DNA from: Candidatus Uhrbacteria bacterium
GTDB taxonomy: Bacteria > Patescibacteriota > Patescibacteriia > UBA9934
DNA: 42,347 bases
Assembly (NCBI GenBank): GCA_903848275.1
Contig: CAINGB010000027.1
Span: 1 to 42,347, forward strand
Direction: 5' to 3'
Shown here piece after piece: positions 1-8,434 of the stretch. The notes below the pieces were generated by a model that was not told the origin of the DNA, ran no database searches, and saw only the letters and a program-made list of their open reading frames with translations. The first letter of the stretch is position 1, and the number at the start of each line of letters is the position of its first letter. The translations under genes and the position numbers were made by a program.

Positions 1-2
1 AC

Positions 3-2690
3 ACTTCCTACGACGGTACTTCATGTACCAGCTCATCTGGTTCATGTTCTTACAGCGCCGTTCAAGGTGGCGACCTGACCTTGGTCCTCTCCGGTCCAAG
101 CACTGGCGACATCCGCACCAACAGCCAGGATCAGACCCTTTTGGCCTTCACCATGACCTCAAGTCAGGAGTTGACCATTAAGGACCTCGACGTCATCGTC
201 TACGGTGACGACGACAACGACGGCACCGCCGTCGACAATGCTGATGACTCCAGCGACGATAACACTGGTCTTATCAACACTGGCGCCGAAGGTAACTTGA
301 AGGACATCAAGATCATCAACGTCGACACCGGCGCTGTGGTCATGGGTCCTCTCGAGCTCGACTGTGTCACCGTTGTTTGTGGTGCCGCTGGTACCCAAGA
401 CGCTGCTCAGACCATCGACTTCACCGATGACTTCTCCATGGCTGCAGGCACTGTCTTGCACTTGGCTGTCACCGCTGACGTTGACAACAATGTTACCAAC
501 CCAACCGCCTTCGCCGCTGCTATCGACATTTCCGGTCTCTCGGAAGAAGATGCCAACGGTGATGCTTTGAGCGCTTCTGACATCATCCCAAGCGGTGATA
601 TCACTGGCTACGACCAGACTGCTCGCGCAGCTTCGATGGTCATCTCATTGGGTAGCACCCCAGGCGACGTAACCTCCGTTCAAGGTACCAGCAACGTGTT
701 GGTCAATGCCTTCAACATGGTTGCCGGCCAGGGTGGTGACGTCAACATCTCTGAAATCATCTTGACCGCCTACTCGGATGCCAACGCTTCCGGTTCGTTC
801 GAACTTGGTGACTCAGTTACTCCAGCTATCGACGTCAACGACTACGTTACTTCCTGTTACTTGAAGGATGGCAACGGTGCCGCTATCGGTACTGCCAAGT
901 CCCCAAGCAGCAACGGTGAAACCCTCACCTTCGACAGCCTCGACTGGACCGTGGCCGCTAGTGCCGCCGCTCAGTTGAAGGTCTACTGTAACTTCAGCAA
1001 CCCATCCCTCGCTACGACCTTCCAGTTCGCCTTTGACATCGCCACTCCAGCTAGCGACGTAGTAGCTGAAGACGACGACGGTGTTGACGTCGACCCAACT
1101 GGTACCGCTGTTAACGGTGGTACAACACCAAACAGTGTCGTCACTTTGGCCGCTTCTGGTTCCCTTGCAGTCGCTGCAGGTGCTAGCCAGCCAACTGCCA
1201 ACTTCGTCCTCACCGGCAGCAGCAACAACCTCGTCGCTTCCTATCGCTATACTGCGACCAACGAAGCCTTCGAAATTCAGACCGTCTCCTTCTCTGAAGA
1301 AGCCGCTGAAGATGCTACTTACGGTCACAGCAACACCGGTACTACCGATGTTGAGGTCGTAGTTACCACCGACGGTAACGAATCAACCTACGCTAACAAC
1401 GTTTCCCTCGCTACTATTACCTACCCTAAGGTTGACGGTACCACCGGTACCAGCTCTGTCGCTTTGGTTGGTAACGAAGCCAAGTTCTCCGGTTTGCATG
1501 CCTACGCAGCTGTAGGTACGCCAGCCGACATCAATGTCTACGTTAACGTTCCAGCCACGGATCGTACCTCTGGTGGTTCTGCTACCAGCAACGAAAAGAT
1601 CCGCATGGGTTGGTTCGTTGACGTCACCAATGCAGACAACTTCAAAGCTGTCGGCGTCGGTTCAGGTACTACCTTCACGGACACTGACAGTGATGGTTCC
1701 GGCACAAACTACACCCCAGTTGGTGACGATACCGCCGACGGTATCAACGCCTTCGTGGTTCGTGAAGCTATGCCAACCTTCTCTATCTCTTCCGCTACAC
1801 CTTCCGGTTCTTCAATCGCTACATTGGGTGAAGTATTGCGCTTCAACGTCGCAGCTTCTGCCAACAAGGATGTGGTTCTCGAGTCCCTCATGTTCAAAAT
1901 CACCGCCACTGACTTGACTCTTAGTCACGCTGCCGGTGGTTGGGCGACTTGTGACACTGACATCAACGCTACCGCTGGTAACCTGCACACCAGTGAGTTC
2001 GAATTCTACAATCTCGACAAGAGCGCTAGCACCCAGCTTGATACTTCCAACAACACAGTCAATTCTAACGAACTTCTCAACACCGACTGGTTGGAACTCA
2101 AGACCACTGGTGCCGTCTGTGACACCACAGCCGCTCAGCTTGGCTACATTAAGTTGACTCTCCCAACTGCGGAAGTCATCCCAGCTGGCCACAGCTACAG
2201 GTACTCCTTGAAGGTTGACACCACTGGTGCTCTCACCGGTAGCGATTCCTTCCGTGTCGACTTGGTTAACGAGCCATTGGTTTCAACCTGGTTGGTACCA
2301 ACTGGCAGCAACTCCAACGAGGCTCTTTCTATCAGCGACACCGATTTCGCTGTCGACGCAGTCACAGACTTCTACCAGGGTGACGTAATCTGTTTGACAG
2401 ATGACGACGCCGTCTGTGGATCAACTGACGAACGTGCCTTGGTTGTTGCTTGTACAAACGCTACCGGTCTTAACGGCGGCAAGTGTACCTCCGGCAACCT
2501 CACTATCATTCGTGGTTACATGGGTTCAGTCCCAACCTCGACTGAGTCAACTGCCGACGAAGTTGCTCGTATGCCAGGCTCCCTGCTCTGGCAGGATGAC
2601 GGCGCTGCCGCCATCACCGATGCTACCAAGGAACGTTGGGGTGGTTACCTCGTAACCAACCTCGCCACCGGTGGTACCCTCGTCTACTAA
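3..2690 (+). CDS. Large surface/S-layer-like protein, 5' end outside the window
   Basis: The reading frame is open from base 3, so the TTG at 81 in the ORF track is not the real start and the N-terminus lies upstream. The visible 896 residues are rich in Thr, Ser, Ala, Asp, Gly and Val and form beta-rich segments, with repeated stretches such as VLVNAFNMVAGQGGDVNI followed by acidic turns; some cysteines occur in pairs. I see no catalytic motif and no C-terminal membrane anchor. Codon use differs from the neighbours: proline is almost always CCA, leucine mostly TTG or CTC, and asparagine, phenylalanine and aspartate nearly always end in C. That suggests a very highly expressed protein. A strong hairpin terminator follows. 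A cell-surface or S-layer role is inference; it could also be a pilus- or adhesin-like protein. Confidence 0.7.
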   Translation, partial: TSYDGTSCTSSSGSCSYSAVQGGDLTLVLSGPSTGDIRTNSQDQTLLAFTMTSSQELTIKDLDVIVYGDDDNDGTAVDNADDSSDDNTGLINTGAEGNLKDIKIINVDTGAVVMGPLELDCVTVVCGAAGTQDAAQTIDFTDDFSMAAGTVLHLAVTADVDNNVTNPTAFAAAIDISGLSEEDANGDALSASDIIPSGDITGYDQTARAASMVISLGSTPGDVTSVQGTSNVLVNAFNMVAGQGGDVNISEIILTAYSDANASGSFELGDSVTPAIDVNDYVTSCYLKDGNGAAIGTAKSPSSNGETLTFDSLDWTVAASAAAQLKVYCNFSNPSLATTFQFAFDIATPASDVVAEDDDGVDVDPTGTAVNGGTTPNSVVTLAASGSLAVAAGASQPTANFVLTGSSNNLVASYRYTATNEAFEIQTVSFSEEAAEDATYGHSNTGTTDVEVVVTTDGNESTYANNVSLATITYPKVDGTTGTSSVALVGNEAKFSGLHAYAAVGTPADINVYVNVPATDRTSGGSATSNEKIRMGWFVDVTNADNFKAVGVGSGTTFTDTDSDGSGTNYTPVGDDTADGINAFVVREAMPTFSISSATPSGSSIATLGEVLRFNVAASANKDVVLESLMFKITATDLTLSHAAGGWATCDTDINATAGNLHTSEFEFYNLDKSASTQLDTSNNTVNSNELLNTDWLELKTTGAVCDTTAAQLGYIKLTLPTAEVIPAGHSYRYSLKVDTTGALTGSDSFRVDLVNEPLVSTWLVPTGSNSNEALSISDTDFAVDAVTDFYQGDVICLTDDDAVCGSTDERALVVACTNATGLNGGKCTSGNLTIIRGYMGSVPTSTESTADEVARMPGSLLWQDDGAAAITDATKERWGGYLVTNLATGGTLVY

Positions 2691-2720
2691 TCTAGACAGG
2701 TCATCACTCGGTAACGAACA

Positions 2721-2750
2721 AGAAAAACTGGCCTTCGGGCCAGTTTTTCT
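2721..2750 (+). terminator. Rho-independent terminator
   Basis: A perfect 13-bp stem with a TTCG tetraloop (ACTGGCC/GGCCAGT core) is flanked by A5 and T5 runs. It sits about 30 bases after the stop of the surface-protein gene. Confidence 0.9.
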
Positions 2751-2786
2751 GTTACCAAAATAGTTGCCAAACTGTGGGCAATCCTC

Positions 2787-2792
2787 TAAACT
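2787..2792 (+). promoter_or_regulatory. -10 box TAAACT, leaderless-type
   Basis: TAAACT lies 8 nt before the ATG at 2801 with no SD site between. This spacing decides the start of the TPR gene. Confidence 0.5.
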
Positions 2793-2800
2793 ACAGCCAT

Positions 2801-3523
2801 ATGATGAATCGCTTCTCCCACTTGGACAAACGTCAAAAAATCGCCCTTACCGCTGCCAGTGTCGTGTTACTCGCCATCCTCGTGGTCGGCGGCTACCTGC
2901 TGTTCCACCAGTCCGCCAGCAATAATGCCAACCTCACGTTGTGGCGCGAGACGCAAATCGATGACGCTACCAAAGCCACCCTCACCCAACGCATCGCAAC
3001 TACCATCGCCTCCATCAAAGCCAAGCCGTCAGACACCTCAGCTGTGGACCTGACCAACCTCTATCTCTCCATCGCCAACGACTCGTACATTCTCGGCGAT
3101 CTCGCCACCACGCGGCACTACCTAGAACTGGCTCTGAACCAAAATGCTCTAATGGATACTGCTTGGAACATGTACGGCGACGTGCTGAACCAGATGGGGG
3201 ACCGCGCCAAAGCGGAAGACGCTTTCAAACAAGCCATCCAGATTAGCCCGATGATCAAATACTACATGGACTACGCCGCGTTCCTCAAGCAGGACTCGCC
3301 AGCTCGTGACGCGGATCGTTTGGCCGACCTCCAGCAGGCCGTCACCGTGCTCGGTCAAAGCACAGATCTCATGGTCGCCCTCGCCGAATATTACAACGAT
3401 CACAGCGACTGCGCCGAATCTCTGGCGCACTACAAAGTCGCCGTCACCCTCACTCCCAAGAACCAAGCCATCAAAGACGACATGGCCATGGTCAAGTCCA
3501 CCTGCGTCCAAGCCACCCAGTAG
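2801..3523 (+). CDS. Membrane-anchored tetratricopeptide-repeat protein
   Basis: 240 residues. One N-terminal membrane segment (about residues 14-36, IALTAASVVLLAILVVGGYLLF) is followed by an extracytoplasmic alpha-helical part. The latter has TPR-like repeats, for example ALMDTAWNMYGDVLNQMG followed by a DRAKAEDAFKQAIQISP helix, and a further pair near the C-terminus. TPR domains mediate protein-protein contacts; no enzyme motif is visible. I chose ATG 2801 rather than the GTG at 2774 because of the -10 box 8 nt upstream. It stands alone between a terminator and the RAYT element. The partner is unknown. Confidence 0.75.
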   Translation: MMNRFSHLDKRQKIALTAASVVLLAILVVGGYLLFHQSASNNANLTLWRETQIDDATKATLTQRIATTIASIKAKPSDTSAVDLTNLYLSIANDSYILGDLATTRHYLELALNQNALMDTAWNMYGDVLNQMGDRAKAEDAFKQAIQISPMIKYYMDYAAFLKQDSPARDADRLADLQQAVTVLGQSTDLMVALAEYYNDHSDCAESLAHYKVAVTLTPKNQAIKDDMAMVKSTCVQATQ

Positions 3524-3536
3524 CGCTCAGTAAAAA

Positions 3537-3566
3537 AAAAGTTTGGTCTACAAAAGTTTGGTCTAC
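3537..3566 (+). repeat. 15-bp tandem duplication at the left end of the RAYT element
   Basis: AAAAGTTTGGTCTAC occurs twice in tandem. The second copy runs into the 36-bp palindrome, so the first looks like a duplicated or partly rebuilt half-end. Confidence 0.8.
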
Positions 3567-3605
3567 ATTCAATGTATACATTGAATGTAGACCACTTATC
3601 CACAG
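3559..3605 (+). repeat. Left 47-bp inverted repeat of RAYT element 1
   Basis: A perfect 36-bp palindrome centred on GTATAC (3559-3594, ends TGGTCTAC/GTAGACCA) is followed by CTTATCCACAG, which contains the DnaA-box consensus TTATCCACA. The whole 47 bp is exactly the reverse complement of 4381-4427 on the other side of the transposase gene. Confidence 0.92.
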
Positions 3606-3653
3606 TACCAGCGTTGACGACAAACTCGATACGCGGTGCAATATATGTAAGCT

Positions 3654-3679
3654 CCCCAGCCTAATAGTGCTGGGGCTTT
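3654..3679 (+). terminator. Hairpin, possible terminator
   Basis: CCCCAGC/GCTGGGG with an 8-nt loop is followed by CTTTGTATT. It sits between the left repeat and the transposase start, so it may shield the transposase from upstream transcription. Confidence 0.5.
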
Positions 3680-3706
3680 GTATTCAGCGCGTATTATAAA
3701 ATACGT

Positions 3707-4390
3707 ATGAGTCACGTCGCGTTTGGTAGTGGAGGTACTTATCACATCATGAATCGCGGGGCAGGGAAGCGGGACATATTTCTTGATGACATCGATCGTG
3801 TTCGTTTTACAAAAGGTCTACTTCTCTTTAACGATGAATCAACATTACCAATGGGCAGGGCACTCGTAGAAGCCTGGAAGAATCCAAAGAAATCCATCCA
3901 TCCACTAGTGAGAATTCTCGCCTACGCTCTCATGGATAACCATTACCACCTCGTACTCGAACAGCTTGTCGACAATGGCATTGCAAGGTTCATGCAACGT
4001 CTCGGCAATGGCTTTACAAAGTATCATAATAAACGCAGCGATAGAAAAGGCGTAGTTTTTGAGGCTCGTTACAAATCGGTCGCCATCCAAACTGAAGCAC
4101 AATTCTTGCATATTACTCGTTACGTCCACCTCAATCCGTACGACAAGTGCGACTACGCTTGGCGTCATGGCGAGGCTCGTTCACGCGACGAGGCCAAGGC
4201 AGTTCTCTTGTCTTATCCATGGTCGAGTTACCGTCATTATAAAGGTCTCGAAGTCAATCCAGCTGTCGACGCTTCTCCCGTCCTTGCCTGCTTTAACGAC
4301 TCTGCCGATTACGAAAACTTCGTTCTCTCCTGGATCAACCGTAACTACGAACCCATTCTCGGCCTCATGCTCGACGACGACTGTGGATAA
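3707..4390 (+). CDS. REP-associated tyrosine transposase (RAYT, IS200-like HUH family)
   Basis: 227 residues. The N-terminus YHIMNRGAGKRDIF matches the Y1_Tnp/RAYT signature. The HUH motif is in MDNHYHLVLEQLVDNG (about residues 80-95). The candidate nucleophile tyrosine is in the TKYHNKR helix. A VHLNPY motif follows. The family cuts and rejoins single-stranded DNA at REP-type hairpins; known members disperse REP sequences rather than themselves. The gene lies between perfect 47-bp inverted repeats, and its stop codon is inside the right one. A TATTAT -10 box lies 9 nt before the ATG and there is no SD. A solo copy of the repeat occurs 2.2 kb away, as expected for an active REP system. Confidence 0.92.
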   Translation: MSHVAFGSGGTYHIMNRGAGKRDIFLDDIDRVRFTKGLLLFNDESTLPMGRALVEAWKNPKKSIHPLVRILAYALMDNHYHLVLEQLVDNGIARFMQRLGNGFTKYHNKRSDRKGVVFEARYKSVAIQTEAQFLHITRYVHLNPYDKCDYAWRHGEARSRDEAKAVLLSYPWSSYRHYKGLEVNPAVDASPVLACFNDSADYENFVLSWINRNYEPILGLMLDDDCG

Positions 4391-4427
4391 GTGGTCTACA
4401 TTCAATGTATACATTGAATGTAGACCA
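4381..4427 (-). repeat. Right 47-bp inverted repeat of RAYT element 1
   Basis: Exact reverse complement of 3559-3605. The CTGTGGATAAG part encodes the last two residues and the TAA stop of the transposase; the 36-bp palindrome follows at 4392-4427. Confidence 0.92.
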
Positions 4428-4531
4428 TACCTCAGGCATCCTTCCGCACCCAAACCTTCCTACCCACATCCCGCCAAATACGTTAAAATACTCTCATCCT
4501 CATCTCATAATCCTTGCCGCTGATTTTGCCT

Positions 4532-6649
4532 ATGCCTAGTTCTCGCCGCCTTCGCCCTTTTCTCGCCGCCAGCTTGGGCCTTATCATCGCAGCCCAGCCG
4601 CTGGCCGCCTTCGCCCGCACCGCCAATGACCCGGATTACAGCAAGCAGTGGTACCTCGACACCATTCACGCTCCAGCCGCCTGGGATACGCAAACCGGTT
4701 CCAAAAATGTCGTGGTTGCCGTGCTCGACACGGGCGTTGATATTAGTCATCCTGACATAATTAACAACATTTGGACCAACCCTCGTGAAATTCCCGATAA
4801 TAATCGCGACGACGACAACAACGGTTACATTGACGACGTTAACGGTTGGGACTTTGTGGAAGACAATAATCACGTCTCGCCAGATAAAGACGGCAGTCAG
4901 GTCGCCACCTCCCACGGCACCCTCATTGCTGGCATGATTGCAGCTGAAGGCAACAACGGCCAGGGCATCGCCGGTATCGACTGGCACGCCAGTATTATGT
5001 CAGTCCGCATGCTCGATATTGACGGCAGTGCTGACTCCGCCATTGCTGCAGATGCCGTGGACTACGCCGTGGACAATGGGGCTGACATCATCAACATGAG
5101 TTTCGCCGGTCTAAATGCCGACACTGTTTTACGTACCGCAATTTCCCGAGCCTATGCCGCTGGCGTCGTCGTGGTGTCCGCCATGGGCAATGACCATCAG
5201 GACACGGACGCTGTATCCGTCTATCCCGCCTGTCTCGGCACGACAGATCACGACTGGGTGATTGGCGTCGCTAGTTCGGCAGAGGGGGACACCGCCTCCG
5301 ACTTCTCTAACTTCGGCCACAATTGCACGGACATCACTGCTCCCGGCGAGAACATCTATGGCCTCATGTATCACAACCCAGCCGCTGGCTACAACCTTCT
5401 TTACGATGGCGGTTGGAACGGTACTTCTATGGCCTCACCAGTCATTGCTGGCGCCGCGGCCTTGCTCCTCTCCGCCTTTCCCGACCTAACTCCAGATCAA
5501 ATCCGCAACAGCCTCAAGCTTGGCGTCGACCCTCTTCGCCTAACCCCAGATCAACGCGGCAAATACGGTGCCGGTCGCGTCAATCTGGCCCAAGCCCTGG
5601 CTATCGCTGCCCAGTTCTCCAACAACTCCGGTGTCGACCCAACCCACGGCGACTCCTCATCTAACCCCATCGCTATCACCGAGCCAAGCCAAAGCTCAGC
5701 TTTGGCCACAAACCCCCCAAGCGAGCTGAGCTCGCCCAGCCAACCCGCTAGTAATCCCCACCTCGCGTTCGGTAACACTTCCAGTCTCGCCCCCATCGTC
5801 GACCTCCGCTCCGTCGACGGCACCTCTATCGCCATCTTTCCCGCCTACGCCGACACCTACACTGGCGGCATTAAAGTCGCGCTCGGCGACGTCACCGGTC
5901 AGGGTCATGACAGCGTGGTGACCGGCACTGGCCTCGGCGGCGGTCCACAAGTCCGTGTCTTTACCACCACTGGCGCTCTCGTCAGCCAGTTCTTCGCCTA
6001 TGACTCTACTTCTCGCCAAGGCGTCGATGTGGCGACTGGCGACATCGACGGCGATGGTACCGACGAGATTGTCACCTCAGTCGGCGGTAGCGTCAGCCAC
6101 GACATTATCGCCTACTCCTATCGCGGCCTAGCCAAAGTCCGTTTCACCGCCTCACAATTTTCCGCCACCGCTAGCCTCCGTGTAGCTGTGGGCGACCTCG
6201 ACGGCGATGGTCTGGGCGAATTCATTGTCAGCGCTGGAACGGGGAGTGCTGCTCAAGTTTCTCTCTACGACACGGACGGCACCTTCCTCCGTACTTTCGC
6301 TCCTTACGCTACCACCTTTACTGGCGGCGTTTACGTAGCCTCGGGTGACATTGACGGCGACGGTACGGATGAGATTGTCACCGGCACGGGCGACGGTGGT
6401 GGTCCTCAAGTTCGCGTCTTTAACGCCGACGCTAGCGTCAAAAACTCCTTCTTTCCCTTCCTAAGTACTTCCCGTCATGGCGTTCGTGTAGCCGTAGCCG
6501 ATACGGACCGCGACGGTATCGCCGAAATCATCGCTTCGCCTGGGCCAACCATGACCACGGTCAAGATCTTGAGCGCCTCAGGTCTCGCTAAATCCCTCTT
6601 CGACATTGTCTCCAGTGGCAATGAAGGTCTCGCTGTCGCGGCATGGTAG
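4532..6649 (+). CDS. Secreted subtilisin-like serine protease (S8) with C-terminal FG-GAP/VCBS-type repeats
   Basis: 705 residues. A signal peptide (about 1-28, ending AAQPLAAFA) is followed by an S8 domain. Its triad is Asp in AVLDTGVDISHPD (about 66), His in SHGTLIAGMIAAEGNN (about 128) and Ser in GTSMASPVIAGAAA (about 299). A Ser/Pro linker (about 375-420) holds a palindromic insertion element. Then come at least four FG-GAP-like repeats with calcium-type motifs DIDGDGTDEIV and DLDGDGLGEF, separated by GGGPQVRVF strands, typical of beta-propellers. Likely an exported, surface-associated protease for processing or degrading proteins. I prefer ATG 4532 over the upstream TTG 4514, which would spoil the signal peptide start. 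Its target is unknown. Confidence 0.9.
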   Translation: MPSSRRLRPFLAASLGLIIAAQPLAAFARTANDPDYSKQWYLDTIHAPAAWDTQTGSKNVVVAVLDTGVDISHPDIINNIWTNPREIPDNNRDDDNNGYIDDVNGWDFVEDNNHVSPDKDGSQVATSHGTLIAGMIAAEGNNGQGIAGIDWHASIMSVRMLDIDGSADSAIAADAVDYAVDNGADIINMSFAGLNADTVLRTAISRAYAAGVVVVSAMGNDHQDTDAVSVYPACLGTTDHDWVIGVASSAEGDTASDFSNFGHNCTDITAPGENIYGLMYHNPAAGYNLLYDGGWNGTSMASPVIAGAAALLLSAFPDLTPDQIRNSLKLGVDPLRLTPDQRGKYGAGRVNLAQALAIAAQFSNNSGVDPTHGDSSSNPIAITEPSQSSALATNPPSELSSPSQPASNPHLAFGNTSSLAPIVDLRSVDGTSIAIFPAYADTYTGGIKVALGDVTGQGHDSVVTGTGLGGGPQVRVFTTTGALVSQFFAYDSTSRQGVDVATGDIDGDGTDEIVTSVGGSVSHDIIAYSYRGLAKVRFTASQFSATASLRVAVGDLDGDGLGEFIVSAGTGSAAQVSLYDTDGTFLRTFAPYATTFTGGVYVASGDIDGDGTDEIVTGTGDGGGPQVRVFNADASVKNSFFPFLSTSRHGVRVAVADTDRDGIAEIIASPGPTMTTVKILSASGLAKSLFDIVSSGNEGLAVAAW
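5681..5740 (+). repeat. In-frame double-hairpin palindromic element, copy A
   Basis: Two perfect hairpins, GCCAAAGCT-C-AGCTTTGGC (5688-5706) and GCGAGCT-G-AGCTCGC (5721-5735), are separated by 14 nt. It lies inside the subtilase gene and is translated as EPSQSSALATNPPSELSSPS. A second copy is at 34690-34749 in the same reading frame. Confidence 0.85.
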
Positions 6650-6662
6650 AATATTAGTAACT

Positions 6663-6709
6663 CTGTGGATAAGTGGTCTACATTCAATGTATACATTGAA
6701 TGTAGACCA
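6663..6709 (-). repeat. Solo copy of the 47-bp RAYT-1 repeat
   Basis: Identical to 4381-4427: CTGTGGATAAG followed by the 36-bp palindrome. There is no transposase beside it. It lies between the subtilase stop and the promoter of the SDR gene, so it may also act as a transcription terminator. Confidence 0.9.
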
Positions 6710-6725
6710 AATAATTTTACATTTT

Positions 6726-7733
6726 ATGGCAGTTAGTGAAAAGAAAACAGTACTCGTGACAGGCGGCGCCGGTTTCATCGGCTCCTTGCTTTGCGAGCAA
6801 CTCCTCAAGTCTGGTTCCCGAGTCATCTGCATCGACAACTTCGTCACCGGCCATGTCCGTAACATCGAATCCTTGCTCCGTAGTCCCGACTTCCAGTTCC
6901 TCAAGCTCGACATCAATGAACCAATCAACCTCGAGAGCTTCGTCGAACTCCAACCTTTTAACATCCCCTTCGTTGGCATTCAAGAAATCTACCACCTCGC
7001 CGTCCCGACCGCCGTCAAAAAATTTGACCAATATCGCTTGCAAACTCTCCTCGCCAATTCCGTCGGTACTAAAAACGTGCTCGACCTCGCCGTCAAATAC
7101 AAGGCTCGCGTCGTCTTCACCTCGGCCGCCGTTGTTTACGGTCAGCGCCGTGCCGATAGTCCAGTTTTTTCCGAAGAAGATTTGGGCATTCTCGACCACC
7201 TGAATCCTCGTGCCTGCTACAACGAAGGTAAGCGCTTTGCGGAAACCATGTGCCAAACCTACGCCGACGTCCACGGCCTCGACATCAAAATCGCCCGCAT
7301 CTTCCGCACTTACGGCCCGCGCATGCCGCTCTTCAACGGCCACCAGGTGCCAGACTTTATCCTCCATGCGCTCGATAACGAGGACATTGTCATTAGCGGT
7401 ACAGCCGACAGCCTCACTTCCTTAGCCTACGTGGCGGACATTACCGACGGCTTGATTCGCCTGATGCGCGCCGAGGCCAATATTGGGCCGGTTAACATTG
7501 GGAGTGACGTGGATCTCAAGATGAGCGACATTGCCGCTAAAATTATCGAACTCTCCGGTTCCACCTCGAAAATTATCTACGAACCAGCGCCACCATATTT
7601 AGTCGCTATGGGCCTGCCAAATTTGACTAAAGCTAAAGAAAAATTGGGCTGGTTGCCGCTCGTCCGTTTTGAGGATGGCCTGCGCAAAACCATTGACTAC
7701 ATCAGGGCAAACAAGGTACTTTTGACGGAGTAA
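6726..7733 (+). CDS. NAD-dependent sugar epimerase/decarboxylase, UDP-glucuronate decarboxylase-like SDR
   Basis: 335 residues of the extended short-chain dehydrogenase family. The Rossmann motif TGGAGFIG is at about residues 13-20. TSAAVVYG supplies the catalytic Ser region and YNEGK (about 164-168) the Tyr-x3-Lys pair. NFVTGHVRNIESLL and IFRTYGPRMP resemble UDP-xylose synthase. It should convert a nucleotide sugar using tightly bound NAD; the exact sugar cannot be fixed. The ORF track starts at 6606 inside the previous gene. ATG 6726 is better: TAATTT lies 8 nt upstream and the Rossmann strand follows at once. First gene of the glycan cluster. Confidence 0.82.
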   Translation: MAVSEKKTVLVTGGAGFIGSLLCEQLLKSGSRVICIDNFVTGHVRNIESLLRSPDFQFLKLDINEPINLESFVELQPFNIPFVGIQEIYHLAVPTAVKKFDQYRLQTLLANSVGTKNVLDLAVKYKARVVFTSAAVVYGQRRADSPVFSEEDLGILDHLNPRACYNEGKRFAETMCQTYADVHGLDIKIARIFRTYGPRMPLFNGHQVPDFILHALDNEDIVISGTADSLTSLAYVADITDGLIRLMRAEANIGPVNIGSDVDLKMSDIAAKIIELSGSTSKIIYEPAPPYLVAMGLPNLTKAKEKLGWLPLVRFEDGLRKTIDYIRANKVLLTE

Positions 7734-7744
7734 TAGCTTCGTTT

Positions 7745-8425
7745 ATGAAAGTAATTGCCATTATTCCAGCCTACAATGAAGAGGCGCGGATTTTGGCTGC
7801 CGTGGCCGATGCTGCCGGGCACGTTGACGCCGTCGTGGTGGTCGACGATTGTTCGGCGGATGCTACTGGCGAGCAAGCTCTGGCCGCTGGTGCCTACGTC
7901 CTCCGCCATGTCATCAACCGTGGACAGGGCGCCGCGTTGCAAACTGCCACGGACTTCGCTGTGCGACACTTGGCAGCTGACGTCATTGTTCACTTCGACG
8001 CCGACGGCCAAATGCTAGGCAGTGAAATACCTCTCATGATCGCACCAATTGTCAGTGGGGAAGCGGACATTGTACTCGGTTCGCGCTTCCTGGGACGACG
8101 TCTCGCGTCGTCCATGCCTTATTCCCGTTGGCTTATTCTCAAGCTCGGCCTCATTTTTACCCGCCTAGTTTCCGGTATTAAAACGACGGACACGCACAAT
8201 GGCTTCCGTGCTTTATCCGCCGACGCAGCAGGGAAATTGCATCTCACCTTGGACCGCATGGCCCACGCCTCAGAAATCCTAGATCTCATCGTCGTTCACA
8301 AATTGCGCTACGTCGAGCGGCCAGTTACCATCCGTTACAGCGCCGAGACTCTGGCAAAAGGACAGTCCTCGCTCGGTTCACTACTCATTGCTGCAGACTT
8401 CCTCAAGAAACGTTTCCTCGGTTAA
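7745..8425 (+). CDS. Family 2 glycosyltransferase, polyprenyl-phosphate sugar synthase-like
   Basis: 226 residues. GT-A fold signatures: IIPAYNEEARI at the N-terminus, VVVVDDCSADAT for nucleotide binding, NRGQGAALQT, the DxD-like FDADGQM (about residues 88-94) and GSRFLG. It resembles DPM1/dolichyl-phosphate mannose synthase enzymes that move a sugar from a nucleotide donor to a lipid phosphate. There is no C-terminal membrane segment. It follows the SDR gene by 11 nt and precedes the DUF2304 gene by 9 nt, a pairing often seen in glycan clusters. The sugar is unknown. Confidence 0.85.
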   Translation: MKVIAIIPAYNEEARILAAVADAAGHVDAVVVVDDCSADATGEQALAAGAYVLRHVINRGQGAALQTATDFAVRHLAADVIVHFDADGQMLGSEIPLMIAPIVSGEADIVLGSRFLGRRLASSMPYSRWLILKLGLIFTRLVSGIKTTDTHNGFRALSADAAGKLHLTLDRMAHASEILDLIVVHKLRYVERPVTIRYSAETLAKGQSSLGSLLIAADFLKKRFLG

Positions 8426-8434
8426 TTACTTGCT

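Noticed and set aside
3559-6709. Replication origin suggested by DnaA boxes
   Set aside because: The boxes occur only inside dispersed RAYT repeats, one per copy; there is no dnaA, dnaN or AT-rich unwinding region nearby.
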